DNA from: Eutypa lata
Taxonomy: Eukaryota > Ascomycota > Sordariomycetes > Xylariales > Diatrypaceae
DNA: 64,000 nucleotides
Direction of reading: 5' to 3'
Assembly (NCBI GenBank): GCA_022661535.1
Contig: JAKULF010000008.1
Coordinates: forward strand, 992,001 to 1,056,000
Positions 1-10,723 of this stretch are shown piece after piece. The notes beneath the pieces are model-generated. The model did not search any database and was not told the origin of the DNA. It saw nothing but the letters and a program-made list of their open reading frames with translations. Position 1 is the first letter of the stretch. Every line of letters begins with the position of its first letter. The position numbers and the translations under genes were made by a program.

Positions 1-1564
1 TCCTTCAACCACCTGCTCCCCACCGGCCTGGAAAAGGGCCACTACCTCGCCCTCGATGTTGGCGGATCCACGTTAAGAGTGGCATTGGTGGAACTCAGGG
101 GGCGGGAGGCCAGCGGGCGAGAAAGCGAGATCGTACAGATACAGACTTTCAAGATTACCCCGGATATCAAAGAACTCGAGGGAATGGCATTTTTCGACTG
201 GTTAGCCGCTCGGATAAACGAAGTAATGAACAAAGAGCCTAGATCTACGCCAGGTCCTATACCAATGGGCCTAGCATGGAGTTTCCCCGTAGAGTAAGCT
301 ATCCACGTCCTCATCCCTTCACTATAAGAGCTATTACTAAAGCGCAGAAAAGGCAAACATCCTTAGGAGGTGGTCTCTTACTAGGAATGGGTAAAGGCTT
401 CCTTGCCACGAAGGGTCTGCTCGGCCAGGACCTAGGGGAGATAATCAAATTCGCGTGCAAAAAACAGGGCTTAGAGGTTGAGCTCGGCGCCATTGTTAAT
501 GACAGCACGGCGGCGCTGCTATCGCAAGCCTACGTACACGCCTCAACACACTTCGGACTGATCCTGGGAACCGGCTCTAACATCGCCGTGCACCTGCCCG
601 TCTCGGCGCTAAGTCGCAGCAAGTACGGCAACCGGCCGCCGGCCTGGTTCGACACGGCGAGCCACGTTATCGTCAACACGGAAGTGAGCATGTTCGGAAA
701 GGGCGTGCTCCCGCTCACGCGGTGGGACGAGCTTCTGAACGCCTCGCACCCGCGGCCCGAATTCCAGCCCCTGGAGCACTGCTGCAGCGGCTTCTACCTA
801 GGCGAGATCTGCCGGCTCGCGCTCATTGAGGCGATCGAGTCGACGGGCGTCCTTGGTGGAGAACTACCGCCCTCCCTGGAGAAGCCGTATTCGTTCGACA
901 CCGAGACGCTGTCGAGGATAGAAGCGTGAGTATTTTCTTTTTCTTCTTTCAACTGGGTTTACTCCTAGAGAACGAGAAAACGATGCGGAAGACTAACTAT
1001 CGAGGACACAGTGACACATCCTCAACCCTCGAGACGGCAACGTCATACTTCGTATCAAAACACCCGTCCGCATCACACCAGCCCAACATCTCCGACATAA
1101 CCTTCATCCGCAACCTAGCATCGCTCATCTCGCGGCGTGCGGCAGCGCTGCTCGCCGCGGCCGTGTTCGCGCTATGGGAGCTACGGCACGAAGCTGAAGC
1201 CGAGGACCTCGCGCAACAACAGCAACAGCAGCAGCCCCACGTAACAGAGACGACGAGAACGGCGACCGTGAAGAAGGGCGAGGTCATCGTCAGCGTCAGC
1301 GAGACCAACATCGAGGAAGGCGGTGAGAGCGTGGTCTCATCATCACCACAGCCGCCGCCGGCCACAAAGGTCGCCTTCAACGGCTCCGTCATCGAGCACT
1401 ACCCGCAGTACCGTGACAACTGCCAGGACTATCTGGACGGGCTGCTAGCACAGAGCTCGCGGCCCGCGTGCGCGGTAGACCTCGTTCCCGCGGTGGAGAG
1501 CTCGCTCCTCGGCGCTGCTGTGGCGCTCGCTAGCGCCGTTGAGGCGGCGGCGGCGGAAGCATAG
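1..1564 (+). CDS. hxk3: Hexokinase-family sugar kinase, GlcNAc-kinase type (5' end cut by window edge)
   Basis: Hexokinases transfer the ATP gamma-phosphate to the C6 hydroxyl of a sugar; I infer N-acetylglucosamine as substrate from the neighbours (ron1, nag3, dac1). The frame is open from base 1, so the N-terminus is missing. Exons are 1-293, 353-925 and 1012-1564; introns (59 and 86 nt) start GTAAGC and GTGAGT, the second with a clear ACTAAC branch point. Visible motifs: phosphate-1 loop LALDVGGSTLRVALVEL, sugar-binding SFPVEQTS spanning the first splice junction, catalytic NDSTAALL (the Asp is the expected base), phosphate-2 loop LGTGSN, and C-terminal LVPAVESSLLGAAVALA. About 472 residues remain. 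Oddity: a Gln-rich insertion (seven Gln) of roughly 60 residues follows ALWEL in the large domain. The family call is firm; the symbol rests on cluster context. Confidence 0.9.
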
Positions 1565-2021
1565 ATAACTACCTACTTAAGTAAGAAAGAAAGACTTCCA
1601 AAAAGTAAAAAGAAAGAAAAAACCCAACAAAAAAAAGAGAGAAGAAGAAGAAGCGAAAAGTCAAAAGACGTCGCAGAGTGATGATAATCAAGTATTTCAT
1701 TCGTCTACCTGGGTCTCTTTTACTACTCCTTAGTCTACCAGCTGCATATGCGCGGTAAGGACTCAAAGAGAGGGAGGGAGAGTCGAAGAGGTGGTTAGCC
1801 GGGAAGGCGAGGTGCATTGCATGTGGTTGTCATAATTATTATATCATTGATTCGAGCGAGCGAGCGAGCCATTCAGTGAGCGCATAGGTGTCTGATTGTG
1901 TGCATATCAGCGGGCTGACAAGAGTGAGAAAGAGAGAGAGGGAAGGCATGAAATGGATATTGGTTGAGGTTTGGACGGCTTCGAAACGCATAACTGTGAA
2001 GCGGGCGAGCGCATTGTTCAT

Positions 2022-2060
2022 CATCAACATCAACATCAACATCAACATCAACATCATCAT
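2022..2060. repeat. Hexanucleotide microsatellite (CATCAA)5 followed by (CAT)3
   Basis: Five tandem CATCAA units run directly into three CAT units. Located in the hxk3-ron1 intergenic region. Confidence 0.9.
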
Positions 2061-2106
2061 TTAGGGACAGTTTTACCGTATCATATAACAACATATCATA
2101 TCATGT

Positions 2107-2164
2107 CATACATACATACATACACATATATACATACATACATACATACATACATACATACATA
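2107..2164. repeat. Tetranucleotide microsatellite (CATA)n
   Basis: Nearly perfect CATA/TACA repeat of about 58 bp, interrupted once by CACATATA. Non-coding. Confidence 0.9.
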
Positions 2165-3113
2165 GAGGGCGCGCGAGGCGCAGAGGGAGTAGGAGGAGTG
2201 ATATTTCTTGTGCATACAAATCTGGCATAATCTATTTTTTACTACCTACATATCTATCTACTTTTCAAATTGGGTCTTGCTCTAAGTACGCGGATGGTGG
2301 TGACATTGAACGAACAGACATTCTTGAATATAAATTAGTACCTGACTAGACGCCGACGACAACATCCATCCCATAGATACGTTGGAAAGAAAACCGTACA
2401 TGAGAAATGACCGATGTTCTAAGATGTGCTTCTAATATATTTCCCATGAAGAACTCGAATCCATGTTACCAGTATATCTAACATATTCTCGAGAGATGAC
2501 ACGACATGGATAACAATAGGCTGTATTCGGGACATAGGAGGAAAAGGGGGTATATATATATATAAGTATTCAAAGAAACAGCCGACCAGGAGAGAAGAGA
2601 AAACGAGCGTCAAGAAACCCCTCCCCACCACCCCCCAAAAAGAACCAAACGAAAGACTTCTGTTGTGGAAAGGCTGAATTGAATGCGTTCATTCATTTCC
2701 GTTACAAAAAAAAAATAAAAAAAAAATAAAAAAAAATAAACCGCTATATATAAACTTGAGTGACCATGCATATAACAGAAAAATCAATAATCAATAATCA
2801 ATAATCAAAAAAGAACTCTCCAAAAATATAATATAAAACCACGACGTGTATGCTAGAAACAACAAGCTCGAACCTTAACAAAGGCGAACGCCAAGTTTTT
2901 TATTTTCATGCCATCGTAACACCGCAAACCACCCATCCACCCACCCACACACATTGCTCGCTTCCTTCCTCGCTCTCATATCACAGACCGACTTGCTATC
3001 ACTATCATATATCTTCCACAAAGGGGGGTTTGGAGGGGCGAAGGGGAGGGGGGGGGCAGGGAGCTGCCCCTTAGCCAAGGTATATATCGGAAAATAAACA
3101 CGGATGTCCTCTA

Positions 3114-5070
3114 CTATTCGGCAGAGAAATATCTCTTAGATTTGCTTCTGATCGCTTGTGCCTTGATCTCCTGCGGTACGGCGATATGGTGAACAATGTG
3201 CGGGCGATATACCGTATCAACAAGAGGAGTCCTAAAAGAGTATCCATATTAGTCATTTCCATTCCGCAGTCCTGGGATATAAAGAGTGTGGGGTAGCTAG
3301 GTACTTACCAGTCATCGACGCTCAGAGGGAAGTACTCGTAGAGCATATCTGCCTCCTCCGCGGGGCTGCCGACGCGCCCCGGCCCGGTCGACGTCCGGGA
3401 TATGCTCGGACTCTGCAGGGCATCCGAATTCGCGCGGTTATTCGGACTGCGCTCGTCTTCCGAAAGCGATAGGTTGATAGGAACGGAGGGGGTGTTCTTC
3501 GAATGGCTGCCGATGGTAGGCGTCTTGGTAGGACTAGAATCCTTGTGCCAGGTCGGAACGGGCGGTCTACTCATGTGCGGGGAGATGGCAGCTCTCTTTG
3601 CCGGATGTTGCTGCTGTTGCTGCTGCGGCTGCTGCTGACCAAATGAGGGGGTGGTCGGAGAAGGTGTGGGCCAGTCGTTCGAGCCTGGTTGGGCATGAAC
3701 GACGTTCCCCAGTGAATGGTAACGATGTATGTTGTGCGACAGATCAGTCCGTTCAGATTTTAGGTTCGCGGGGATGCCCCCATCGCTGCCGGATCGATCC
3801 CGCTCAGGGCCCGGTGGCTGCGTCTTCTTATTCTCCCCGGTGAGGGGGACGTCCTTCTTGCTATCGAAATTCCTAGGGCTCCGCCCGCGCACTATCACAG
3901 GGCCGCTCTGGATTTCGGCAATCTTCATAAGCTCGCCGCCCGTTTTCATCTTGCCCAGTAGGCTTATCTGCACGACGTAGTGCTGCTGGAGCCCCTTCCG
4001 CCGGCCGTTGTTGGCCGTGGCGCTCTTGAACTGCAGCCGCTTCCACGAAACGGGCAGGCTGACACGATGGCCATCAATCTCCTGTCCGCCGCTGAGGTCG
4101 AGGAGGACCCTGGGCGGCGCACCTGCTACTTTGGTTTCCTGGCCCTCACTAATGGCCGGGTTGCTACTCTTCCACGGGATGGATATAATCTCCGTTATCT
4201 TACCCTCGATGCTCTCGATGGCGTTTATCGACGCGTAGAACTCTACTATGGGTATCGCGCGACCCTGCTCGTTTAATACTTGCGTACAGTGCCGCGGCAT
4301 CGTAATCTGGCCTGAGCATTGCCATAGATTGCGGCGGTAACAAGTCAATTCTAGTGGTCTTCCTGTGGTTTCACCGCCAAATACATCTTCCGCCACGAAA
4401 AACATGCCATATAATTCGGCCGACATGTTGATTTCCGAATATGTTCCGGTAGAGTCATCTAAGGGGGTGGCTTTCGAGGTAATGGCCGAGAAGCCCAGCA
4501 GTTTGTCGTCCGGTTGCTGCGGTGAAGACCCCTCATCGTGTAAATCTTCGTGGTGGTGCGGCGCGGCTTCGTATGGTCTAGTAAAATTGCTAAAGGGGTC
4601 TTCGAAAGTGGTTGTGAAGGGCTCGAAGTCATAGTTAACGTTGGGGGTAAAGGGCATGGGCAAGCCGCCGTTGGTATTTTCTCTGAAACATTGTCAACTC
4701 AGTAAGTATGTATATCTGATATCTGGCTGTCTGTCGGTCTTATTGTTTGTCGCAAAAAGCCGCTCCTCCATCTCAGCCACGTTACACTACCCTCCAGGAA
4801 TAACAACCAGGAATGACAATCTCTGCATGGTATGATAACGATCTACACTTGGAGAAAACGCATTGACACGAGAGCAAAACAAAACATAATTAGCTATAAA
4901 AGCTGAATCGCAACTCACAGCATAGACTCGTCAAAAAGTTCCGAGTCGAAACCTTCGATACCTAGACCGGCGCTAGAACCTCCTCCTCCTCCTATGGCAG
5001 CGTTCAACCCCAAGGTTTCGCCGGGGCTGGGGCCAGACTGCATCGCTGGCATGGAATTAAACGTTGCCAT
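3114..5070 (-). CDS. ron1: Ndt80/PhoG-family transcription factor, RON1/VIB-1 type
   Basis: A p53-like Ndt80-fold DNA-binding protein. RON1 is the GlcNAc-cluster regulator described in Trichoderma; VIB-1/XprG are relatives. Exons in gene order: 5070-4919, 4682-3309, 3231-3114. Introns are 236 nt (GTGAGT) and 77 nt (GTAAGT). With the start used here (MATFNSMPAM at 5070) the product is 547 residues. The conserved core runs from about FFVAEDVFGG to KIAEIQSGPVIVRGRSPRNF. A Gln-rich/Pro linker precedes the tail EYFPLSVDDW. The next in-frame codon is TAA, but it lies inside a good donor (TG|GTAAGT). Splicing adds TPLVDTVYRPHIVHH to KSKRYFSAE, a tail I recognise from VIB-1-like proteins. The 5' end is uncertain: the frame stays open to 5118 (TGLRSSGRKPLHDA), so an upstream first exon may exist; a GTAAGTAT donor near 6049 is one candidate, but its phase does not fit simply. 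Confidence 0.88.
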
Positions 5071-6127
5071 TGCATCGTGTAAGGGCTTCCGCCCCGATGA
5101 CCGCAGTCCAGTCTGCACCTTGACGTAGGTAGAGAATCGTCAGAGTCGGAGTCGGAGATAGTCGGCAAGCAGGTGTACGTGTGTATGTACGTATATAATA
5201 AGTCAGGTAGGTAGGTATGTACTACCTGCTTATTAGGCTGATGTTTAACTTTGCTTGACAGGAGTTTATTAACGTTTAAAGTAGGTAGTAGTAACGTTAG
5301 ATAGAGTTTATTAGAATATCTGGGGAAATGCGCCCAATTCTCGTGGTATTTCGGCTCGAAAGCTAATAAGGTTGTTCTAGTGGTAGTTAAATCCAGGTAC
5401 AGTTACCGTCCGATGGCTGAAAGGTCGTGCCAGGGAGGGCGGTTGGCGGTTCAGGTGGTCTTTTGGAGCAAGTGGAGTCTACTCTAGTCTGACCGTGGAC
5501 AGGATGATAATGAATGACAGTAGTTATCGGATTTATTACCTATCAATCTCCAACCATTGAATCCAGCTGTCCAGGTAGATGGTTTGTTAATATATGTCTT
5601 GGCTTATTATGTAATAGCTAGTATGTAATCTGGTGTAATGAATGCACAGAATGGGAATCGGAACAAGGGTGAGAGATCGTCACCGGATCTATGAGACGCT
5701 CTCGCTTTCGTGCTCCTCTTTGCGCTCTGATAACTTAAACGTTAGTATGATCACCTAGGTGTAGAAGACCTAGATCATACAGTAAGGAAAAAGAGGGCAG
5801 CTAATAGGTAAGTGTAAGAGGAAGCACTAGGGTGAGTTAAGCTAGTGGATTAATATGTGAGATGCAATTAACTAACATGAACGATTTGGGGGTGGAGATG
5901 GGAAATGCTGCTGGCCTGGCTGGCGGGTTCCCTTTCTACATACATACCTAATATTGAGGCGAGGAGTCTGGCCTACCTACCTGCCTGCCTTACTGAGATG
6001 AGATGATGAATACCTATTACTACTTCTAGCCGAAGGAGTGATACTTACACTGACGCTGATATGCTGAATTCAATTGGCTCTTGAAGGGTCTTGTGCCACC
6101 CCGACTCTCTATCATACACGCACTATA

Positions 6128-6152
6128 CAGCAGCAGCAGCAGCAGCAGCAGC
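6128..6152. repeat. Trinucleotide repeat (CAG)8
   Basis: Eight perfect CAG units plus one C; read as CTG on the ron1 strand. Lies in the ron1 upstream region, possibly transcribed in the 5' leader. Confidence 0.9.
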
Positions 6153-6437
6153 ACCACCCTAGCAGCACCTAGATAGGGGGTTTATCGAGGGGTTCACTAG
6201 GGGTAGCACAGTACAGTAGTAACGAGGTGGGGGAAATACGTAGTATGCCGGACCTCGGTGGTTACTACGTAGGTAGGTAAGTAGGTATTGTACATAGGCT
6301 GGTAGGCCGATGATCAATTGGTAGGTAGTCTGGTACGCTGGTAGGTAACCTCCAACCATACAAACGTCCCCTTCCCTTCTCCCCGAGACTAGAGGGTAAG
6401 TGCATGCATGTGGGCTTTGGCGGACAGGTTGATGGTT

Positions 6438-6472
6438 GATGCGATGCGATGCGATGCGATGCGATGCGATGC
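6438..6472. repeat. Pentanucleotide repeat (GATGC)7
   Basis: Seven perfect tandem GATGC copies (35 bp) in the ron1-nag3 intergenic region. Confidence 0.92.
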
Positions 6473-7561
6473 TACACATTTCATTACCGAGGACGAGCTA
6501 CCATTTGGAGATGCCTTATCTGACCCCTTTTAAGCGCTTGCACATTGATACAGAAGGTTTCGACGTTTCGTTTCGACGCTTCGCTTTACCTACTACTATC
6601 TGTATATGTACATATATACTATATTAGCCCTATCTACAATCTATATACCTACATGTAGCTTTCCCGAGTTCTCCAATCGGGTGACGAAGCCTCATCTAAA
6701 GTAAATATAAAATAATAAGAGAGGCAAAGGGGAAGAGAGGGGCTTTACTTCGAGTTGGGGCCGAAGGAAGCTTAGCCAGCGTGATAGCCCCGAACCAACT
6801 TATCCTAGGGGATCAGAAACCGGCAAGTTCCACGCCGATCATTTCAAGGCTGTGAAGCTTTCGACCATCTCCTGGATTTCTTATCGACTAAATGGTGTTG
6901 TTTCACTAGGTACGGCGAGTAAGCTCACTGCGCTACAGTGCTAAAGGAACCCTTTTATTTATTTAGGTAATCGACGTTCCTGACCACCACGTGCAGGAAG
7001 CTTCTAAAGATAAGAACATAGGTATGTACCTAGTTACGGAACATCCCGCTGAAACCATTACTTTTACCGAGTATCAGAAACATTTCATGCACTTCGGGAT
7101 CTGAAGTCGGCGCATGGTGGTTAGATGGATCCTTCGTTCGGCCTCCGTAGTAATAACATAATAACATAATAATAATAATAATAACAATAGAGACATAATC
7201 ATAATCGAACATCATTCGAACCATTTGTCCAATTCCCTAAAAGCAATTCCCAATAACTATGCGGAGCGGAGTACGACAAAGCCGGACGGCGAAATACCAT
7301 GTTGAAAAAAGAGTTTGCTCACTCGCATCTGTGAGTGAGCACTTCGCCGCAGCCGCAAGATCCATCAATGGCCTATATAGTAAGCACGCCATTCTGTATT
7401 CGTCTCCCTTTCCGGATGCGCCGCAAGTCTTCAAACTAAATTCGAGGCAACATCATTATGATTCAAAAAAATACCACGCCTCGCTAGATCAAATCAGACC
7501 ACTGTATTACGTCAGCCTTTGCTCTCGATGATTGTTTTCCTTCTTCTTTTCTTTCGCAGTC

Positions 7562-10500
7562 CTAACTTACATGCTCCGGTGAATTCGTGATCTCGTCAAA
7601 GGCTTGTTGCACCTCGAAGCCCATAGCTGCGAGTGGGTCAACTGCGTCGTCGGGGATCTAGAGCCTTGTCAGTCTTTCATTTTTTTTTTCCGGCTTCATC
7701 TACATAGAGATAATACATCACTTACCCAGCTTAGCACGCTCTTAGCTGCCTTGTGAGCCTTGTTCTGTCTTACTCCCATGTATGCCAACCCTTGTAGAAC
7801 CAAGGTGGATTGGGGCGACGGAGACACAATCGGCGCGATAATGCCGCCAACATCCGCCCCCGCGGAGGTCTGCAGAGAGGGTATGAAAGTTGACAAGTGG
7901 CTTCCCGCCACGCAGATGATGACCGTGCCAAGCAATATATCGTTTGGGTTCTTGGCGCGCACCACGCCGCACGCCTTTACCTCTTGGAGGGCATACTTGT
8001 AGAGTTCGACGACCTCGGGTCCTCCGCTTGCAGCCACGTGATTCAACACCGACTCGGCATTATCGAGTCCGTGGATCAAATCAAAGCTGATGTTCGCTCG
8101 TTGGATGCTCGGCAGAAGCCCCTCGGGGGCCGCCCACGTACCAAGTTCTTCAATCGACAGGTTGGTCAGCCGTCTAGGGAACTGAATGTCCCATCCGACC
8201 TTAGCGAACCAGCTTTTAGTCTCATCACCCGGCACCCCAGGGAAAATGCCGGGGAATGTAAGTCCAAGCTGTAGCGTATTGACACCCTGCTTTTGGAGCA
8301 GCGCTCGCATTGCGCGCCGGTGCAGTGATCTGCCAATGGACACATTGCGCTTGGCTGGGTCAACGAAGATTGCTCCTATAGCGCCTACGCCTTGCGTAGT
8401 GTATGTAGCAACAAATCCATAAAGTGCCTGGGTGCTGCTGTTCCGAACCACGTAGTGTGATTCCTCGATATTAGGATTGAATAATTCGAAGGAATGTGAA
8501 GTGGTTGTCAAATAGGGGAGGCTTGGAGTGCTGGAACGTGACAGAGTCTTTAGTAGTTCATCAAGTCCACGTGCATCTCTGTCCCGGTTGTAGTCCTCTA
8601 CGAGCCATTGTTGTCGTGTCTTGGAAACCTTCTTGCTCTTCCTCATCGTTCCTGGCATAGATCCCTGAGGGATGAAGTCGCCGTTTAGGGCACGGACTAG
8701 ACAGCTCATTGCAGTCTCAGTAAAGTCGAAAGTACAGACATAAGTGCCAATAGACTTATCCATCGCGAAGTCATATGGCGAACTGACTGATACTACTATG
8801 AGTGACTTCTTTTGTCCACTAGCACGGAGCATGTGACACATCATGGCGACATGTTTTGTAAATCCAGTCTGATATAGATTCCGATTGGCATCTGCAGTGA
8901 CTATTACGATGCCAGATGCTCTGTTGATAAGGTTCTCATGTACTAGAAGTGAGTGAGCATTTAATGACTTAGCAAGATAATGGAAGATTCGATCGAAATG
9001 TCTTAACTGACCTGGTCTCAGTCCATTAGCCGTATAGGAAGTGTGAAGAAGTTTGCCATTACGAGCCCGTGCCATGGCTCGGCCAAGTTCTCGAAACACC
9101 CCTTCACCGCTCATGATGGCGCCCTTCTCAAGGTGAATCCATCTTTCGTGCAAGCCCCCAGATCTTGCCGTCGACTTCTCCATCATGCTTTTGGTCGCCG
9201 CGGATGCCGGTAGGGGTTTCACCAAAGGAGTCAGTAGCAACAGCTCCTCTTCCTGCAGTAGACTCCGAGACAGAGGGAGGAGATTATCATTGTCACGTAC
9301 TACCGTAATTGACTGCTCGTACGCTTGGTGAGAGAGAGCGAGATGCGAAGGGTGAATCTTGGACAGTAGAGATAGACCCGGTGGATTTAGTGCCCTCTGC
9401 CACGATGTACATACACTCTTCATGCGTAAGACTCGCTTCAAAGACGTATAGACTCTCTCCTTAGTGATGATACCGTTCTCGATTCCGAGCTTTAGGCCTG
9501 ATATAGCTTCAAGTTGTACATCGTGCGCCCGACAGAGCAATATCAGGTCATTACCCGCCTCAACAGCCATCACGGTTCCACCCTTGACCCCGTACTCCTG
9601 GATCAGCGACTGCATCTCTAAACATTCAGAGATGGAGACGCCATTAAACCCTAAGTCGCCTCTCAGGAGGTCGTCGACCACTTGGTCTGAGAGGCAGGCA
9701 TGCATGACGTTCATGCCTGCATTTTGGATGCCGCAGCCACCGACAAACATTCCATCTAGACGGCCGGAAGCAATGGCATTCCGAAAGGGAACGAGTGCGC
9801 TGAGGCTCAGTTCTTCAAGAGTTTGAGTGATGATGGGCATGTCCAGGCTAGAGCCAAGGAAGTCAAGATTCCCATATGAAGGGAAATGCTTTCCACATGT
9901 TGCTAAGCCGGCATCCTTGTAGCCGTTCAAAGAGGCAATAGCATACTGCGAAGCCTCTTGGGGATCATCACCGATGGCCCGTACACCAAGGGGTTGGTGT
10001 CGAGCATTTGTCAAGACGTCAAGAACGGGACCAAGGATAAGATTGACACCTACAGCTGATACCTCAGTGGCGGTAGCCTTTGCTACGCTATACGCAAGTT
10101 CTGGACTGCCAGTAGCAGCGATGCCCATAGCACTGGGGAACTGGCAGATGTAATCCTCGTCGAACAAGCTATTGACACCGCCATTCTCCTGATCGACGGC
10201 GATTAGCAAGGGAACAGGATGGCCAGCTTGGTGGGCAATAAGTTGCAACTCTTGAACTAGGTTTGCCGTTTGTTGAGCAGCTGAAAAGAGAACCCGATGT
10301 TAGTACTTAGCATTCATCACAGGGCCGGAATAGGGCCGAGGGGTGCCTTGAAGGCAAGGAGGCTCTAGATGGGACCCGTTTACACTTTAGATTCTTAGCT
10401 GTCAATATAATCGAGCCCAAGTGATGGTGCTCAATAAGGTTCCTGATCTGAGGCGTAACTTCTGTACCATCCCATCCCATAATCACCATCTGACCAATGG

Positions 10501-10723
10501 CCCTAGCAGCAAGAGCATATGCGTTAGCGGTGTGCTTACGCCATCACCTATGTGAGCAGCGGCGCCCGGCCGCCTCATGCGAATAGCTAATACATAGCTC
10601 CAATGCTTAACTAGGTGTTTCGCATGAATGACGATCGATCGCATGCTTTCAATGGACGTACCAGTTAATATCCTGCCATAGTGGGTCCGATTCAACGTCC
10701 GTCTTTGCCATTTTCTTCGACAT
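7562..10723 (-). CDS. nag3: GH3 beta-N-acetylglucosaminidase with C-terminal GNAT region
   Basis: The GH3 (NagZ-like) domain is expected to remove terminal GlcNAc from chitin-derived oligomers; the C-terminal acetyltransferase-like region suggests a two-part enzyme. Exons in gene order: 10723-10662, 10502-10384, 10280-7726, 7657-7562; introns 159, 103 and 68 nt. Product 943 residues, starting MSKKMAKTDV. The first junction restores DINWAIGQMVIMGWDGTEV and the second LTAKNLKSAQQT, both typical of this family. GH3 signatures: IAVDQENGG (D90) and KHFPSYGNLDF (from K191). The position where NagZ has its nucleophile Asp appears as Glu (SISECLEM, E279), and the NagZ loop His is not apparent. A GNAT motif-A-like stretch lies near residues 690-715, with a second weaker GNAT-like half up to the C-terminus. 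No signal peptide is evident, so it is probably intracellular. It diverges from dac1. The stop overlaps a donor-like GTAAGT, so a further small exon is not excluded. Confidence 0.88.

Larger units (their letters stand above)
1565..3113. other. Intergenic region between convergent hxk3 and ron1; purine tract and microsatellites
   Basis: No coding sequence is seen. Directly after the hxk3 stop lies a long A/G-rich tract (about 1577-1660), probably in the 3' UTR. A (CATCAA)5 tract sits at 2022-2051, a (CATA)n tract at about 2107-2164, and A-rich interrupted tracts at 2705-2741. The ron1 3' end enters from the right. ORFs called here are repeat translations. Confidence 0.6.
5119..7561. other. Intergenic region: ron1 5' flank and nag3 3' flank
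   Basis: I see no independent coding gene. The part nearest ron1 must hold its promoter and 5' UTR and perhaps a first exon. It carries (CAG)8 at 6128-6152, (GATGC)7 at 6438-6472, an ATA/TAA-rich tract at about 7149-7186, and scattered GTAG/CTAC tetranucleotides (for example 5206-5225 and 6266-6285). ORFs at 6159-6479 and 7259-7531 are short and unlike any family I know. Confidence 0.55.

Noticed and set aside
10503..10544. Alternative nag3 start ATGGC with a donor at 10539
   Set aside because: It would need a 37-nt intron, too short for fungi; the exon at 10723-10662 with a GTACGT donor restores a family-like sequence (DINWAIGQ).
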